Positions 23,067 through 35,400 of a DNA stretch of 60,000 bases are shown here, piece by piece (within the stretch, counting starts at the first letter, position 1; each line of letters starts with the position of its first letter). The notes under the pieces are model-generated. The model ran no database searches. It was not told where the DNA came from and saw nothing but the letters and a program-made list of their open reading frames with translations. The stretch comes from Cryptomeria japonica (lineage: Eukaryota > Streptophyta > Pinopsida > Cupressales > Cupressaceae). The position numbers and the translations under genes were made by a program. The DNA is taken from NCBI RefSeq assembly GCF_030272615.1, contig NC_081405.1, forward strand, positions 576,898,752 through 576,958,751, read 5' to 3'.

Positions 23067-24553
23067 ATAATTTTTCAATTGTAGGCTTCTATCCATGAAT
23101 AGTATCACAGACACATATTATCATGTCATGTGAATTGTGGTCATCTTATTGCTATCACTTGATTTTGCTAATAATGATTAGCACCCAAATATGCATATTA
23201 AATAGAGCAGTCATAGGCCCTTCTTTGAGTTGAATCTTAATATGAAAAATATGTGTTAATTATTCTTGTCATTGATTATATTATAAATCTTTGAATCTAA
23301 AGCTTCCACAACTTTTTATTTGTGCATGTTCTTAATATGATCGTGTTACACGTCTCTTTTTCTTTTGGTGTAATTTTGATATTGGCATATTTTAATTATT
23401 CTTATTATAAGATTATTATCTTTCAGTATGCATTATTTTTTACGACTATTTTTTGTTGTTCATTTCAAAATAATGGTTTTGGTCAATGTGTATGTGGTTT
23501 GCTAGTGAAGTTGAATAGCTCTTAGAAGGCTCACTACAAATCCAGTCTTACTAAGTGTAAGGCTTCAATATCATAACAGATGAGGCTAGTATTGTCTTCA
23601 TATGAATATGGTGGAATGGATACCTATAGTCTTTGGTTTTTAGCTAAAGAGAATGACTTTCTAGATGGATATTTCTCCATAAAAAGGTAATTGTCTTATT
23701 TGGATATGTCATGTTTAGCAGTTCTTAATCAATTACATCTTTTCAGAGTTGAATGATCTTACATAGCTTAAACTCTTTTGCTTACCAATAGGAAAGTCAT
23801 TAGATTCCCTTCTATTCTTCACACAATAGAGGGTAAAATTAAATAATATAAAAATAATTGTCTCATAATGTAAACAAAAAAATAATATCAATATTTTTGG
23901 AAAATAGATCTTGAATTTGATAGTTGAGGAATCCATATTTATATTTTTCATTTCTAATTCAATATTTATATTACCAATTTCTATTTATTAGCATTATAAT
24001 TCAATGCATTGTCCATTTCCTTCCATAAAATTTGTTTCAGGTATATACAAATATAATTGTACTTGATTGTGAATAAGAAATCAATATGTTAGTTGAATAT
24101 TTTTTCATATTTTTTACTTATAATTTATTATTATTTTTTGTGATAAATCTATGTTTACTAATAACAAGTGAATATATATTATAATAAATTAAAATAAAAA
24201 TAATTTATAAAAATAAAGAATGAGGGAAAATGAAGTCAAGGATTCATGTATTCTTTTTGGAATAAAAAAGTTTGTTTGTACTATGTGAATCATCCTTAGG
24301 TTTTCCTTCTTTTGGCTATTTCTATTAGTATGACTATCTAATTTGTTTTAGGTAGTTAAAGATAATCATTAGGCATCGTGTAGGTTTTACTAGATTGTCT
24401 AGTGTGTTTGCATGAGTTCACATGGGAGGTTGTATATTAGGGACCACAAGTGAAAAGGAAAGTAGTGGTAGATGACTAAAGTGACCTAGATGAGATAGTA
24501 TATGACATACATAGAGTGGTTTGTTTTGTAAGAGTTACAAATGCATATAGATA
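23067..24553 (+). other. Spacer of the segmental duplication, left unit
   Basis: AT-rich, alignable with about 28211-30060. I see no gene. Confidence 0.5.
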
Positions 24554-25243
24554 GTGTGGGAAAAATACTACCATAAATGGTTCACTATAGGATTAGGAGC
24601 AACATTTGTGGGAAGAATGTGTGATGCAATGATGAAGGTTTCTAGGAGACAAAGAGGTAGATGGGTAGGGTGTGTAGGAAGGGTGGTGGTAGTAAGGAGG
24701 GCTAGGGGAGGATGTTGGACTAGAGGTGGACATGCTACCTTCATAGAATGGAGGGATGGTACATGAGAGGATGTCATAACAAACATTAATTACAATGGTT
24801 TTAATAGCAACGAGAATTACTCTAATTTATCTTGCTCTAACAACTTAAAAATGGAAGATGGGGAAGAAGGATACCTTGAGTAGATGCCAAAATTATGATT
24901 AATACAACTGTGGGAGTGGGAGAAACTAATAGAAAATGAGATAGTAAACTTAGGGAAATGATTACCACAATCCCTCAACCATGTTGATGTCATACAACAT
25001 TTTCTAGATGATGTTAAAGTTAGACTAGAAATGACTTGTTATAAAGATTGAAAACATCTAGAGATGGAGAGGCGTGGAATCTAGGCATACCTATCTATGT
25101 TGACATCTAAGAGGTTTAATATATAGATAGAATATGATATCTAGGATCTCAAATTAAGGGAGCTAGTTATTGTCGCTTCAAGGTTACAACATGTGACTTA
25201 GGAGCATGGGACCACCGTTGTCTTGGAGATAAATTTATTATGA
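24554..25243 (+). pseudogene. Decayed unknown reading frame, left unit
   Basis: One frame is readable over about 230 codons with roughly nine stops (TGA and TAG). Parts look protein-like: NSNENYSNLSCSNNLKMEDG, then LNHVDVIQHFLDDVKVRLEM. The same decayed stretch occurs in the right unit near 30.04-30.72 kb. No family recognised. The Arg/Gly-rich start (24554-24766) may be chance. Confidence 0.25.
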
Positions 25244-26354
25244 ATATTTAGCTCACACATATATTGTGAAATCATAAACACTCTGACATAAATAATATAT
25301 TTCAAATTAAACATTTCATAACATAGAGAATACCTCTCATAAATTTTATCTATCAAACCATATTTAGAGAGAGAGGTTTACCAAATCAAAATAATTATCA
25401 AGAGTATTGTAGTAGCTAGCCCAAGTGGTAAAGCGCACGAGATTTCGTGTATAGAAACAACTAGTTTATTTACAATATTTCAACACATCCTAAGTAGATG
25501 TGGTTTATAAGCTATGTTTAGAAAGGAATAGAATTTGAAAATAAAATAAGCAGGAGAGGAGGTTGTGGTAGGATTTCAGTGATTATAGGAGAGGTAGATG
25601 AAGAGGGGTCTACCATGTGGCTAGTAGTGGGGTTTTTATTTTCCATATTTTTTCTTTTGGTGTTGGTGGAGACATTGCCTACTAGAGTATCATTCTCTAG
25701 GTGGGCCTTTCCTCTTCTTTCTTGGTTGTGGTTATTGCGTTACTCGTCCTTGTTCTCATAGTTATGCTCTTAACAACACAACATAGGTTTCCCTCAAATG
25801 TATTTATCATCATCAAAAATAGGTTGTAGATGAATCCAATACTGAGTTAAAAACCAAACATGTCATACTATATCCTTCAAAGCTAAAGAAAAAGGCCAAG
25901 ATTTTTGAAATTTAAGGAACATACCACATCGGCTCAAATATCAACACCGTTGTGGTCACTATTTGTCTTCATGCCATTGAAGAGAAATTCAAAATATTAT
26001 GCAGATCAAGATGAAAACACTAAGATAATCTAAAACCTTTCTACAAAAATCTCCTAGAATAATCAATCAACAAGTTCACATAGAAAAGAACATATCTCAA
26101 CTAGTAAACATTGTGCTAACTAAGCATACTGTAGGACATCAACATAGTAAATACTATGTGTTGGAGTACCGAAACACCTAAAATTCATATCAGTTATCCA
26201 ATACACCATCCTTAATATCCTCCCAAAACCACACAATCATACAAATCACCACAATAGAATGCATACAGTTCTAGTGATCCTACTTGGACATGTTTCATTA
26301 TCAAACAATGATCTGAGGAGCAAAACCTTATAACTTTTAATATAGAGCATATTA

Positions 26355-27464
26355 TGACTTGAAAACATGATAGTAGGCCCCTAACACACTACCAATCTTA
26401 GTTATTGAAGCACACAATTAGAAGATGCAATGTGGTAAAATGCAGAGAAATTTACCAACACACAATCATAAGGAAATAGATTGTTCTATACTTATCAACA
26501 AATTTCTTCAATCCTCTAATTATGAAGATGAACTCAAATGCCATCCAAATGACTTCTTTAACATATAGAAATCAACCAAGGTAACTGCATCATATAACCA
26601 AGACATAAATCATGTGTATCAATACATACCATTTATTTTAGACTAATATATTTTTATTTGATGTAACTCCATACTATCTTCTATGTCTAGCCAATTTGCA
26701 GGGGCACAATTGCTCTCAATTTGCTTAACACACATCATCTGATACATCAATGACCACCATACATACTCAAATCATCTCCTTAATGGCAACACATATTGTC
26801 AGACATCAAGTTGACGTCAATGACAACACATTGTGCCAACAATCTCTCGGCTTGTCATTGATGGTAATACTACAACATATATCAGTAAATCTACATCTCT
26901 ACATACTCTCCCCCTTTCACCAATATCAACATTATTTATCTAGTATCTCTTTCACATAGAACCTATCTAGCATCTCTCCCCGTTTGACATCAAGGACAAA
27001 GACATAATATTTAAATCATCCAAAACAATATTGCATATACTCCCCCTAACAATGTACATTCATTATAAAATCCCCCCCCTTCAATAGAGATCCCTCCAAA
27101 GACAAAACCAATATTATATACAAAAATCTTAAACTATAAACCCAAAAATCACACTGTATTCTATTGCAAAATTGTACAACCCAAAGTATTCTTATATATG
27201 CCTTAGCTCACTCTTAAAGGTAAGATTTAGTAATTACTCGTATTCTAAGGAGAGCCACTCTTACCATAATTTTGATTGTTTTAATTTTATTAGGCCCCTT
27301 AGATAATAATCCAAAAGTTGAAACGACAAGGACATATACCTCTTGAATATCCTTTCAACCCTTTTGAAACATACATAAAGAGCGTAGAGAACTCCACAGA
27401 ATTCTCATCTATTAGAACTAGAACTAGTATCATCACTGTACAAGTATTGAGGCAAAAACAAAAC
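26355..27464 (+). other. Unique part of the right unit, upstream of the Cys/His gene
   Basis: Absent from the left unit. AT-rich with several C-runs, and no coding frame that I can support. A promoter for the downstream gene would lie here, but I see no clear TATA box at a fixed distance. Confidence 0.4.
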
Positions 27465-28004
27465 ATGGCCGATGAGCAGATCCTATATGAAATGGAGCAG
27501 AGCCAGCAGGAAGAGGAAAACATTGTACAGTCACTTCACCAGCGTTTGGAAGATCTTGGCGACCGTGTGTATGCCTTAAAAGAAGAATCAACCAAATCAG
27601 AAATCGAATTTCATCGTTTACGTAACCACATACTGGATAATGCCTCCATATCTCCCCGTACAAAGAGTACGTTTAATCGACCATTAGATAAAATCTGCGA
27701 CAATCTGGACGATCTACATGTTTTATTGAGGAAACGGCAATGGTCACATCCTGCGCGTACATTTCCAAGGTCATCGATTTCAGTTGGTTATCTTAATAAG
27801 AAAGAGTTTGAGTTGCCAATTGGCTGTAGTAATGAATGTGAAGTTCCAAACAATGAATATGTTAACAGGAGGGATCCTAATGCAAAAACTAGATCATTCG
27901 TACCGCCTAAATCTGGTAGGCGTAAAAGAGGTGTGTCAGCGTTTACCGCAAAGAAGAGGATATGCTCTCACTGCAACCACAGAAACCATACGTATAAGGA
28001 ATAG
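27465..28004 (+). CDS. Unknown protein with coiled-coil start and Cys/His module
   Basis: ATG at 27465 sits in a good plant start context (AACATGGCC). The upstream in-frame extension to 27303 has no ATG, so I prefer this start. The 179-codon frame has no stop. Residues about 1-50 are Glu/Gln-rich and coiled-coil-like (MADEQILYEMEQSQQEEENI). Residues about 110-179 form a module: FELPIGCSNECEVPNNEYVN, an Arg/Lys-rich stretch, then CSHCNHRNHTYKE. The last part resembles a C-x2-C-x4-H knuckle without a clear fourth ligand. The frame ends in TAG at 28002, and a second copy of the module follows directly in frame. The spacing suggests nucleic-acid binding, but I do not recognise the family. It may be a host gene or an unknown element's gag-like protein. 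Confidence 0.5.
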   Translation: MADEQILYEMEQSQQEEENIVQSLHQRLEDLGDRVYALKEESTKSEIEFHRLRNHILDNASISPRTKSTFNRPLDKICDNLDDLHVLLRKRQWSHPARTFPRSSISVGYLNKKEFELPIGCSNECEVPNNEYVNRRDPNAKTRSFVPPKSGRRKRGVSAFTAKKRICSHCNHRNHTYKE

Positions 28005-28210
28005 TTTGAGTTGCCAATACGTTGTGGTTATGAATGTGAAGATCCAAACGATAGATATGTTAACCAAGATACTAATAGGATTTATCCTACGGAGAAAGTA
28101 GAAGACCATGCGCACCACCTGAATCTCGAAGGCGTAGAGGACGTGGATCAAGGCCTACCGCAAAGAAGAGGATTCGTTCTCACCGCAACCACAGAGATAA
28201 TACCTATTAG
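28005..28210 (+). pseudogene. Second tandem copy of the Cys/His module
   Basis: It begins immediately after the TAG at 28002-28004 with FELPIRCGYECEDPNDRYVN, paralogous to the preceding module at a period of about 206 bp. A 1-base deletion relative to the left-unit copy shifts the frame after DTNR. In the shifted frame it reads an Arg-rich stretch and RIRSHRNHRDNTY. The knuckle cysteines are replaced by Arg, so this copy has lost the putative zinc site. Confidence 0.55.
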
Positions 28211-30039
28211 ATATATAAATAAATAATTTTTCCATTGTAGGCTTCTGTCCGTGAATAGTATCACAGACGCATATTATCATGTCATGTGAATTGTGGTCAT
28301 TTTATTGGTATCACTTGCTTTTGCTAAATATGATTAGTACCCAAATATGCATATTAAATAGACCAGTCACAGTCCATTCTTTGAGTTGAATCTTAATATT
28401 AATATGAAAAATATGTGTTAATTATTCTTGTCATTAATTATAATATAAATTTTTGAATCTACAGCTTTCACAACTTTTCACTTGTGCATATTCTTAATAT
28501 GAATATGTCAATAACACGTCTCTTTTTCTTTTGGTGTAATTTTGATATTGGCATCTCTTAATTATTCTCATTCTAAGATTATTATGGCTTAGTATGCATT
28601 ATTTTTTAAGACTATTTTTTGTTGTTAATTTCAAAATAATGGTTTTGGTTAATGTGTATGTGGTTTGCTAGTGAAGTTGAATAGCTCTTAGAAGGCTCAC
28701 TACAAATCAAGTCTTGCTAAGTGCAAGGTTTCAATATCATATGAGATGAGGCTAGGATTGTCTTATTTGGATATGTCATGTTTAACAGTTCTTAATTGAT
28801 TACATCTTTTTAAAGTTGAATGATCTTAAGTAGTTTAAACTCTTTTGTTTACCAATAGGGAAGCCATTAGATTCCCTTCTATTCTTCACACAATATGGGG
28901 TAAAATTACACACTAAAGAGCTCTTTTACATAATTTCATTTGAACATTTGAGATAAATAATGCAAATGGGAGAATCTCCTATGATTCTCTCGTAGAAAAT
29001 AATATAGAGTTCACTTGATATGTAATTATCACATTTTCAATATATGTTTTTTAGTTATAGGTACAACATACTAGTGTATCTATTTTTTTTTAATTTTGGG
29101 TTATCAATTCAAGAATCATCTAATTTGTAAATTATAACAATAAATGATAAATTATTATTGATAATGTAAAATAACAATATATCAATTTCAATGTTATTTT
29201 ATAGTTCAATTTTTGTTTGGATTGTTTTACCAAATAATTTTTGGTAATATGTTGTTCTTTCAAAAAATTGTTTATTATAATTTAATACTTTTATCAAAAA
29301 AAAACTGTCTCATAATGTAAAAACATTAAATAATATCAATATTTTTGGAACATAGATCTTGAATTTGATAGTTTAAGAATCTATATTTATATTTCTCATA
29401 TCTAATTGAATATTTATATTACCAATTTATAATTATTAGCAATATAATTCAATGCATTGTCCATTCCCTTCGATAAAATTTGTTTCATGTATATACAAAT
29501 ATAATTTTACTTGATTGCGAATAAGAAATCAATATGTCAGTTGAATAATTTTTTTCATATTTTTTACTTACAATTTATTATTATTTTTTGTGATAAACCT
29601 ATGTTGACTAGTAACAAGTGAATATATATTATAATAAATTAAAATAAAAAATAAAGAATTGAGGGAAAATGAAGTCAAGGATTCATGTATTCTTTTTGGA
29701 ACTCAAAAGTTTGTTTGTACTATGTGAATCATCCTTAGGTTTTTCTTCTTTTGGCTATTTCTATTAGTATGACTATCTAACTTGTGTTAGGTAGTTCATG
29801 ATTAAATATAATCATTAGGCATCATGTAGGAGATGTGGTCAATTTCTCATGTTTAGAGTCACTTGAGGTTTTACTAGATGGTCTAATGTGTTTGCATGAT
29901 TTCACATGGGAGGTTGTAGATTAGGGACCACAACTGAAAAGGAAAGTAGTGGTAGATGACTAAAGTGACCTAGATATGATAGTATATGACATACATAGAG
30001 TGGTTTGTTATGTAGAGTTACAAATGGGTATAGATTATA
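28211..30039 (+). other. Spacer of the segmental duplication, right unit
   Basis: AT-rich. About 28908-29305 has no counterpart in the left unit, so it is either an insertion here or a deletion there. No terminal repeats or coding frame were seen in that segment. Confidence 0.45.
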
Positions 30040-30715
30040 GTGTGAGAAAAACTACCATTAATGGTTCACTATAGGATTAGGAGCAACCTTTTGTGGGAAG
30101 GATGTGTGATGCAATGATGGAGGGTTCTAGGAGACTAAGAGGTAGATGGGTAGGGTGTGTAGCAAGGGTGGTGGTAGTAAGGAGGGGTAGCGGAGGATGT
30201 TGGAGTAGATGTGGACATGCTACCTTCATAGAATGGAGGGATAGTACATGAGAGGATGCCATAACAAAAGTTAATGACAATGGTTTTAATAGAAATGACA
30301 ATTACTCGAATTTATCTTGCCCTAACGACTTAAAAATGGAAGAGGGGGAAGAAGGATATCTTGAGTAGATGCCAAAATTATGATTAGTACAATTGTCGGA
30401 GTGGGATAAATTAATAGAAAATAAGATAGTAAACTTAGGGAAATGATTAGCACAATCACTCAACCATGTTTATGTCATACAACCTTTTCTACATGATGTT
30501 AAAGTTAGACTAGAGATGATTTGTTATAAAGATTTAAAACATCTAGAGATGGACAGGTTTAGAATCTAGGCATACCTATCTATGGTGGCATCTAAGAGAT
30601 TTAATATCTAGGATCTCAAATTAAGAGAGCTAGTTATTGTGGCTTTAAGGTTACAATATGTGTCTTAGGAGAATGGGACCACAAGTTGTATTGGAGATAA
30701 ATTTATTATGAAAAT
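30040..30715 (+). pseudogene. Decayed unknown reading frame, right unit
   Basis: Counterpart of 24554-25243 with further indels. No family recognised. Confidence 0.2.
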
Positions 30716-30898
30716 TTAGCTCGTAGATATATTGTGAAATCATAAACACTCTAAAATAAATATTATATTTTAAATTAAAAAAATTGCATAACATAGAGAA
30801 TACCTCTCATAAACTTTAACTATCAAACCATATATAGAAAGAGAGGTTGACCAAATTAAAATAATCATCAAGAGTATTTTAATAGCTAGCCCAAGTGG

Positions 30899-32445
30899 TC
30901 AATCACAAGAGATTTCATTTATAGAAACAACTATTCCATTTAAAATATTGCAACACATCCTAAATAGGTGTGGTTGATAAGCTATGTTTAGAAAGGAATA
31001 GCATTTGAAAAACAAAATGAGCAGCAGAGGAGGTTGTAGTAGGATTTCAATGGTTTTAGGAGAGGTAGATGAAGAGGGCTCTACTATGTGGTTAGTAGTG
31101 GGGTTTTTATTTTCCATATTTTTTCTTCTGGTGTTGGTAGAGACACTGCCTACTAGGGTATCATTCTCTAGGAGGGCCTTTCCTCTTCTTTCTTGGTTGT
31201 GGCTATTGTGTTACTCGTCCCTGTTGTCATAGTTATTCTCTTAAAAACACGGGTTCCTTTGGGGTTTCTAGTTGTTGTTATTTCTTCTATGATTGTGGTT
31301 TTATCCCCCCTATCCCTTTGCTTTGATTCGATGTTGATCATCATATCCTATTTTGTGTGGATGTTTGAGTTTGATGTGTTTCTCCTTATCGATGCCCCTC
31401 CATCTTTGGTTGTTGTATGTATTTTGGGCTTTATTCATTTGGAGGATTTGGGAAGAGTTTGTTGGTGGGGTTTTGTGAGATGAGTGATCTCAACCTGGAG
31501 TCCCTCCCTATTCTTTATGTGGGAGCTATCTCATAGTATTGTTTTCATCTACTCTCTGGCATTTTGTAAGGTTATCTTGTTTGGACTAGATTTTTTTGGC
31601 ATTGCTTCCTTTGCCTTAGATAAATTATTTTCTAAATTGGGTACTCTACAATGGCATTCCTCTTTGTTGTTGTGGTTTCTCTCTTCCCCTGTGTGCCTCC
31701 AAGCAAGCCTCTAGTGTAGCTTCTTCTATTTTCTCTCTAGCATGCATCAAGTCTAGTGCTTTCTATTGTAGTGGTTCCTCTACCTCTCAAATCAATTTCC
31801 TCTTCTTCCCCTTATCATTGTTGATTTTCCTTCATATCGGACACCACCTATATTACATCTGGGCTAGTTGTGATTGATATGGGTGGTGGTTTTATTGTTT
31901 GGGCTAAGGGGTTTGTTTTTTCAACCTTCCCTTCTTGGTAGATATAGTTTCAACCCTTTATCTATCTATTGTTAATGAGAGTTTTTGTATTTCTATGAAT
32001 ATGCATTCTTATATGAAAGAGAACTTTCTTTTTAGAGTTGGATCTTCACTAGCGGTTGTTGGTTGGCTTTTGTTGCATTTTGTGCGCTAGTTACCATTTA
32101 GAGAATTAATTAGAGGGGTATCTACTTCCCTTGTCCCTACTTCTATTATGGTCACTAGATTCCTTTTGAGAGTGTTGTTTTCTTCTTATTTTTTAGTGGT
32201 ACTACTAATGATAGACCTATTGAGGTTGGCTGTGATGTTTGCTTGTAGGGATTTGTACTAGTATAATGTTTAGAGATGCCGTTAAAAACCCTTTGAAATT
32301 TTTTATTCTAGACCATCCATTGGTCATATATTTAGAGGTTGATGACACTGTCATTGTTTTTTCCTATCTCAATGTGGCTAGTGATACTATAGACAATGGA
32401 CCTATTGAGATAGTCCAATATGTTCTATCTATATGAATCACTATA
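30899..32445 (-). pseudogene. Decayed minus-strand coding-like region (perhaps LINE ORF1-like)
   Basis: The plus strand is T-rich. The minus strand gives long, charged, stop-poor reading in shifting frames, for example VGTREVDTPLINSLNGN, HAREKIEEATLEACLEAHRG and ESKQRDRGDKTTIIEEITTT. The hydrophobic plus-strand frames here are the antisense of these stretches. Charged low-complexity tails of this kind occur in ORF1 proteins of plant LINEs, but I see no knuckle or DUF4283 core, so the assignment is a guess. The right edge of the segmental duplication (31250) cuts through this region, and its upper end enters the first unit of the tandem array. Confidence 0.3.
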
Positions 32446-35400
32446 GGTAAATGTTTTAGGGGTTCCTTTTGAAACCCTTTGGGTTGTTTTGTTCTAGTCC
32501 ATTCCTTAGCTATCCTATTTAGTGTTTGTCTAAAATGGCTAGGTTATTATTCTACTATAAGGTTTCTAGGTAACTTCCAAAACTAGTTATTTTTTAGAGC
32601 TTTGTGGTTTCCTTCGTTCCCTAAGAATATCTCTGTAAAATGCCCTTAGAGAAAAGGTTGTAGAAAGGCTTTCAAAATCTTCTATTTGTTTATTGTTTTC
32701 TTAATTGATTTGTTTCTTGTGTAAGGGTTTTTTTTTGGAAGATGGTTAGGGATTCCTCCCTAAGCCCTTTAGTTATGAAAATATCATGTTTTTGGAGATT
32801 TCAAAACCCTTTTTCCTACCTATTGGTTAATCCAATCAAAATCCCCTCCTTGAAAAAAGGTTTACCCTTTTTTATTTTGGGGGTCTCATTTCTCATGAGC
32901 TCCTTTGGCTTGTCTACCTAGTTGGCTATTATGTAAGGGTTAAGGCCATCTCATTTCCTTGATCAAACCCTTGGAAGTAGGGTTTCAGGATAGATTTTAG
33001 AAAAATATTCACAAAATACTCAAATCTTAATGAAATATTATTAAATTGGTTTCTATAGAAAGGTGATTCAACTAGATTTCAGATGGCACTAGTCTTACAT
33101 CCTGATTCGATTGTACAAGAGAGTTATGAATGTTATAGCAGCTAAAAACCACAAAACAATCTGTAATCAAGGCTTTATTTTTCTATTATTCTTCTTGTCT
33201 TCAACCAAAAACTCCCTAACAACCATTCCTTGACCCAAAAGAGGCTATTTAAACTTTGTTACAACCATTTCCAATTGTCCCTAACTTATTTTTTAACAGG
33301 TGACTGTTGGTTACAAAGAAATACTCATTAATATGGCAATTTTGTGAAAGTTGCATAGCAACTTTTGCAAAAAGTTGACAACTTTGTTCAAACTCAAAAA
33401 AATGACTCAAACCCACCTATACTCACCCTAGACATATTAAAATAGACTTAAAAGGACTTATTACATCAATCCCATCACTTGGAGTACTTTGACCATGATT
33501 GACCACATTTGGCCCTTGTTGGTCTACATATGATAATTGGCTTGAAAGACTTACAAATTGAATTGTATGACCTTGAAAATGAAATTTTATGTATTAAAAT
33601 CGGTCCTTATGATCTTATTATGTGTCCACAAGACACATTTAAAGAAATAATTACAATAAATCTTTCATGAGGCATAAGAGTGACTACTAACGATAGACCT
33701 ATTGAGGTTGGTTGTGATGTTTGTTTGTAGGGATTTGTATGAGTATAATGTTTAGAGATGCCTTTAAAAACCCTTTGAAATTGTTTATTCTAGACCATCC
33801 TTTGGTCAGAGATTTAGAGGTTGATGTCACCATCATTATTTTTTCATATTTCAATGTGGCTAATGATATTGTAGGCAATGGACCTATTGAGATACTCCAA
33901 TATGTTCTATCTATATGAATCACTATAGGTAAACATTTTAGGGGTCCCTTTTGAAACTCTTTGGGTTGTTTTGTTCTAGTCCATTCCTTAGCTATCCTAT
34001 TTAGTGTTTGTCTAAAATGGCTAGGTTATTATTCTACAGCAAGGTTTCTAGGTACCTTCCAAAACTAGCTATTATTTAGAGCTTTGTGGATTCCTTCGTT
34101 GTCTAAGAATATCTCTATACAATGCCTTTAGACAAAAGGTTGTAGAAATCCTTTCAAAATCTGTTATTTTGTTTATTGGTTCCTTAACTGATTTGTTTCT
34201 TGTGTAAGGGTTTTTGTTTGGAAGATGGTTAGGGATTCCTCCCTAAGCCCTTTAGTTATGAAAATGTGATGTTTTTGGAGATTTTAAAACCCTTGTCCCT
34301 ACCTATTGGTTGCTCCAATCAAAATCCTCTCCTTGAAAAAAGGTTTAACCTTTTTTTTTGGGGGGGGGTCTCATTTCTCATGAGCTCCTTTGGATTGTCT
34401 ACCTAGTTCGATATTATGTAATGGTTAAGGCCATCTCATTTCTTTGATCAAACCCTTGGAAGTAGGGTTTCAGGACAGATTTTAGAAAAATATTCACAAA
34501 ATACTCAAATCTTAATGAAATATTATTAAATTGGTTTCTATAGAAAGGTGATTCAACTAGATTTCAGATGGCACTAGTCTCACATCTTGATTCAATTGTA
34601 CAAGAGGGTTATGAATGTTATAGCATCTAAAAACCACAAAACAATCTGTAAACAAGGCTTTATTTTTGTATTATTCTTCTTGTCTTCAACCAAAAACTCC
34701 CTAACAACAATTCCTTGACCCAAAAGAGGCTATTTAAACTTTTTTACAACCATTTCCAATTGTCCATAACTTATTTTTTAATAGGTGACTGTTGGTTACA
34801 AAGAAATACTCATTAATATGGCAATTTTGTGAAAGTTGCATAGCAACTTTTGCAAAAATTTGACAACTTTGTTCAAACTCAAAAAAATGACTCAAACCCA
34901 CCTATACTCACCCTAGACATATTAAAATAGACTTAAAAGGACTTATTACATCAATCCCATCACTTGGAGTACTTTGACCATGATTGACCAAATTTGGCCC
35001 TTGTTGGTCTACATATGATAATTGGCTTGAAAGCCTTACAAATTGAATTGTATGACCTTGAAAATGAAATTTTATGTATTAAAATTGGTCCTTATGATCT
35101 TATTATGTGTCCACAAGACATATTTAAAGAAATAATTACAATAAATCTTTCATGAGGCATAAGAGTGACTACTAACTATAGACCTATTGAGGTTGGTTGT
35201 GATGTTTGTTTGTAGGGATTTGTGCAAGTATAATGTTTAGAGATGCCTTTAAAAACCCTTTGAAATTGTTTATTCTAGACCATCCTTTGGTCAGAGATTT
35301 AGAGGTTGATGTCACCATCATTATTTTTTCATATCTCAATGTGGCTAATGATATTGTAGGCAATGGACCTATTGAGATACTCCAATATGTTCTATCTATA

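Larger units (their letters stand above)
16621..25776 (+). repeat. Segmental tandem duplication, left unit
   Basis: After removing the copia element and its extra duplication copy (5,560 bp), this 3.6-kb unit aligns with 25777-31250 in the same orientation. It starts at CACAACATAGGTT and ends where the same sequence recurs at 25777. Compared with the right unit it lacks the 1,564 bp at 26355-27918. That junction shows 2-bp TA microhomology (GCATATTA to TAGGCG), as expected for a deletion. A segment of about 395 bp at 28908-29305 is also absent here. Confidence 0.8.
25777..31250 (+). repeat. Segmental tandem duplication, right unit
   Basis: The more complete unit of the pair. It begins with the sequence seen at 16621 and ends near CTCTTAAAAACAC, matching the end of the left unit. 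It retains the whole Cys/His module gene, of which the left unit has only the last part. Confidence 0.8.

Noticed and set aside
24568-24786. Pro/Leu-rich minus-strand frames here and at 30.08-30.30 kb
   Set aside because: They are the antisense of a G-rich stretch and differ by indels between the two duplicated units.
25410-25455. tRNA-like stretch (AGCCCAAGTGGTAAAGC) and its copy near 30.89 kb
   Set aside because: Only a D-arm-like and partial anticodon-arm-like sequence is present. No T-arm or acceptor stem follows. At most it is a trace of a tRNA-derived SINE.
16621-26354. About 580-bp direct repeats (16621-17093 plus 22654-22761, and 25777-26354) as LTRs of one element
   Set aside because: They lack TG...CA ends, PBS and PPT, and no target-site duplication flanks them. 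The order of the flanking matches fits a tandem segmental duplication with a deletion better.
31005-31483. Hydrophobic plus-strand frames as membrane proteins
   Set aside because: They are T-rich, lack an ATG or start at alternative codons, and are the antisense of charged minus-strand frames.
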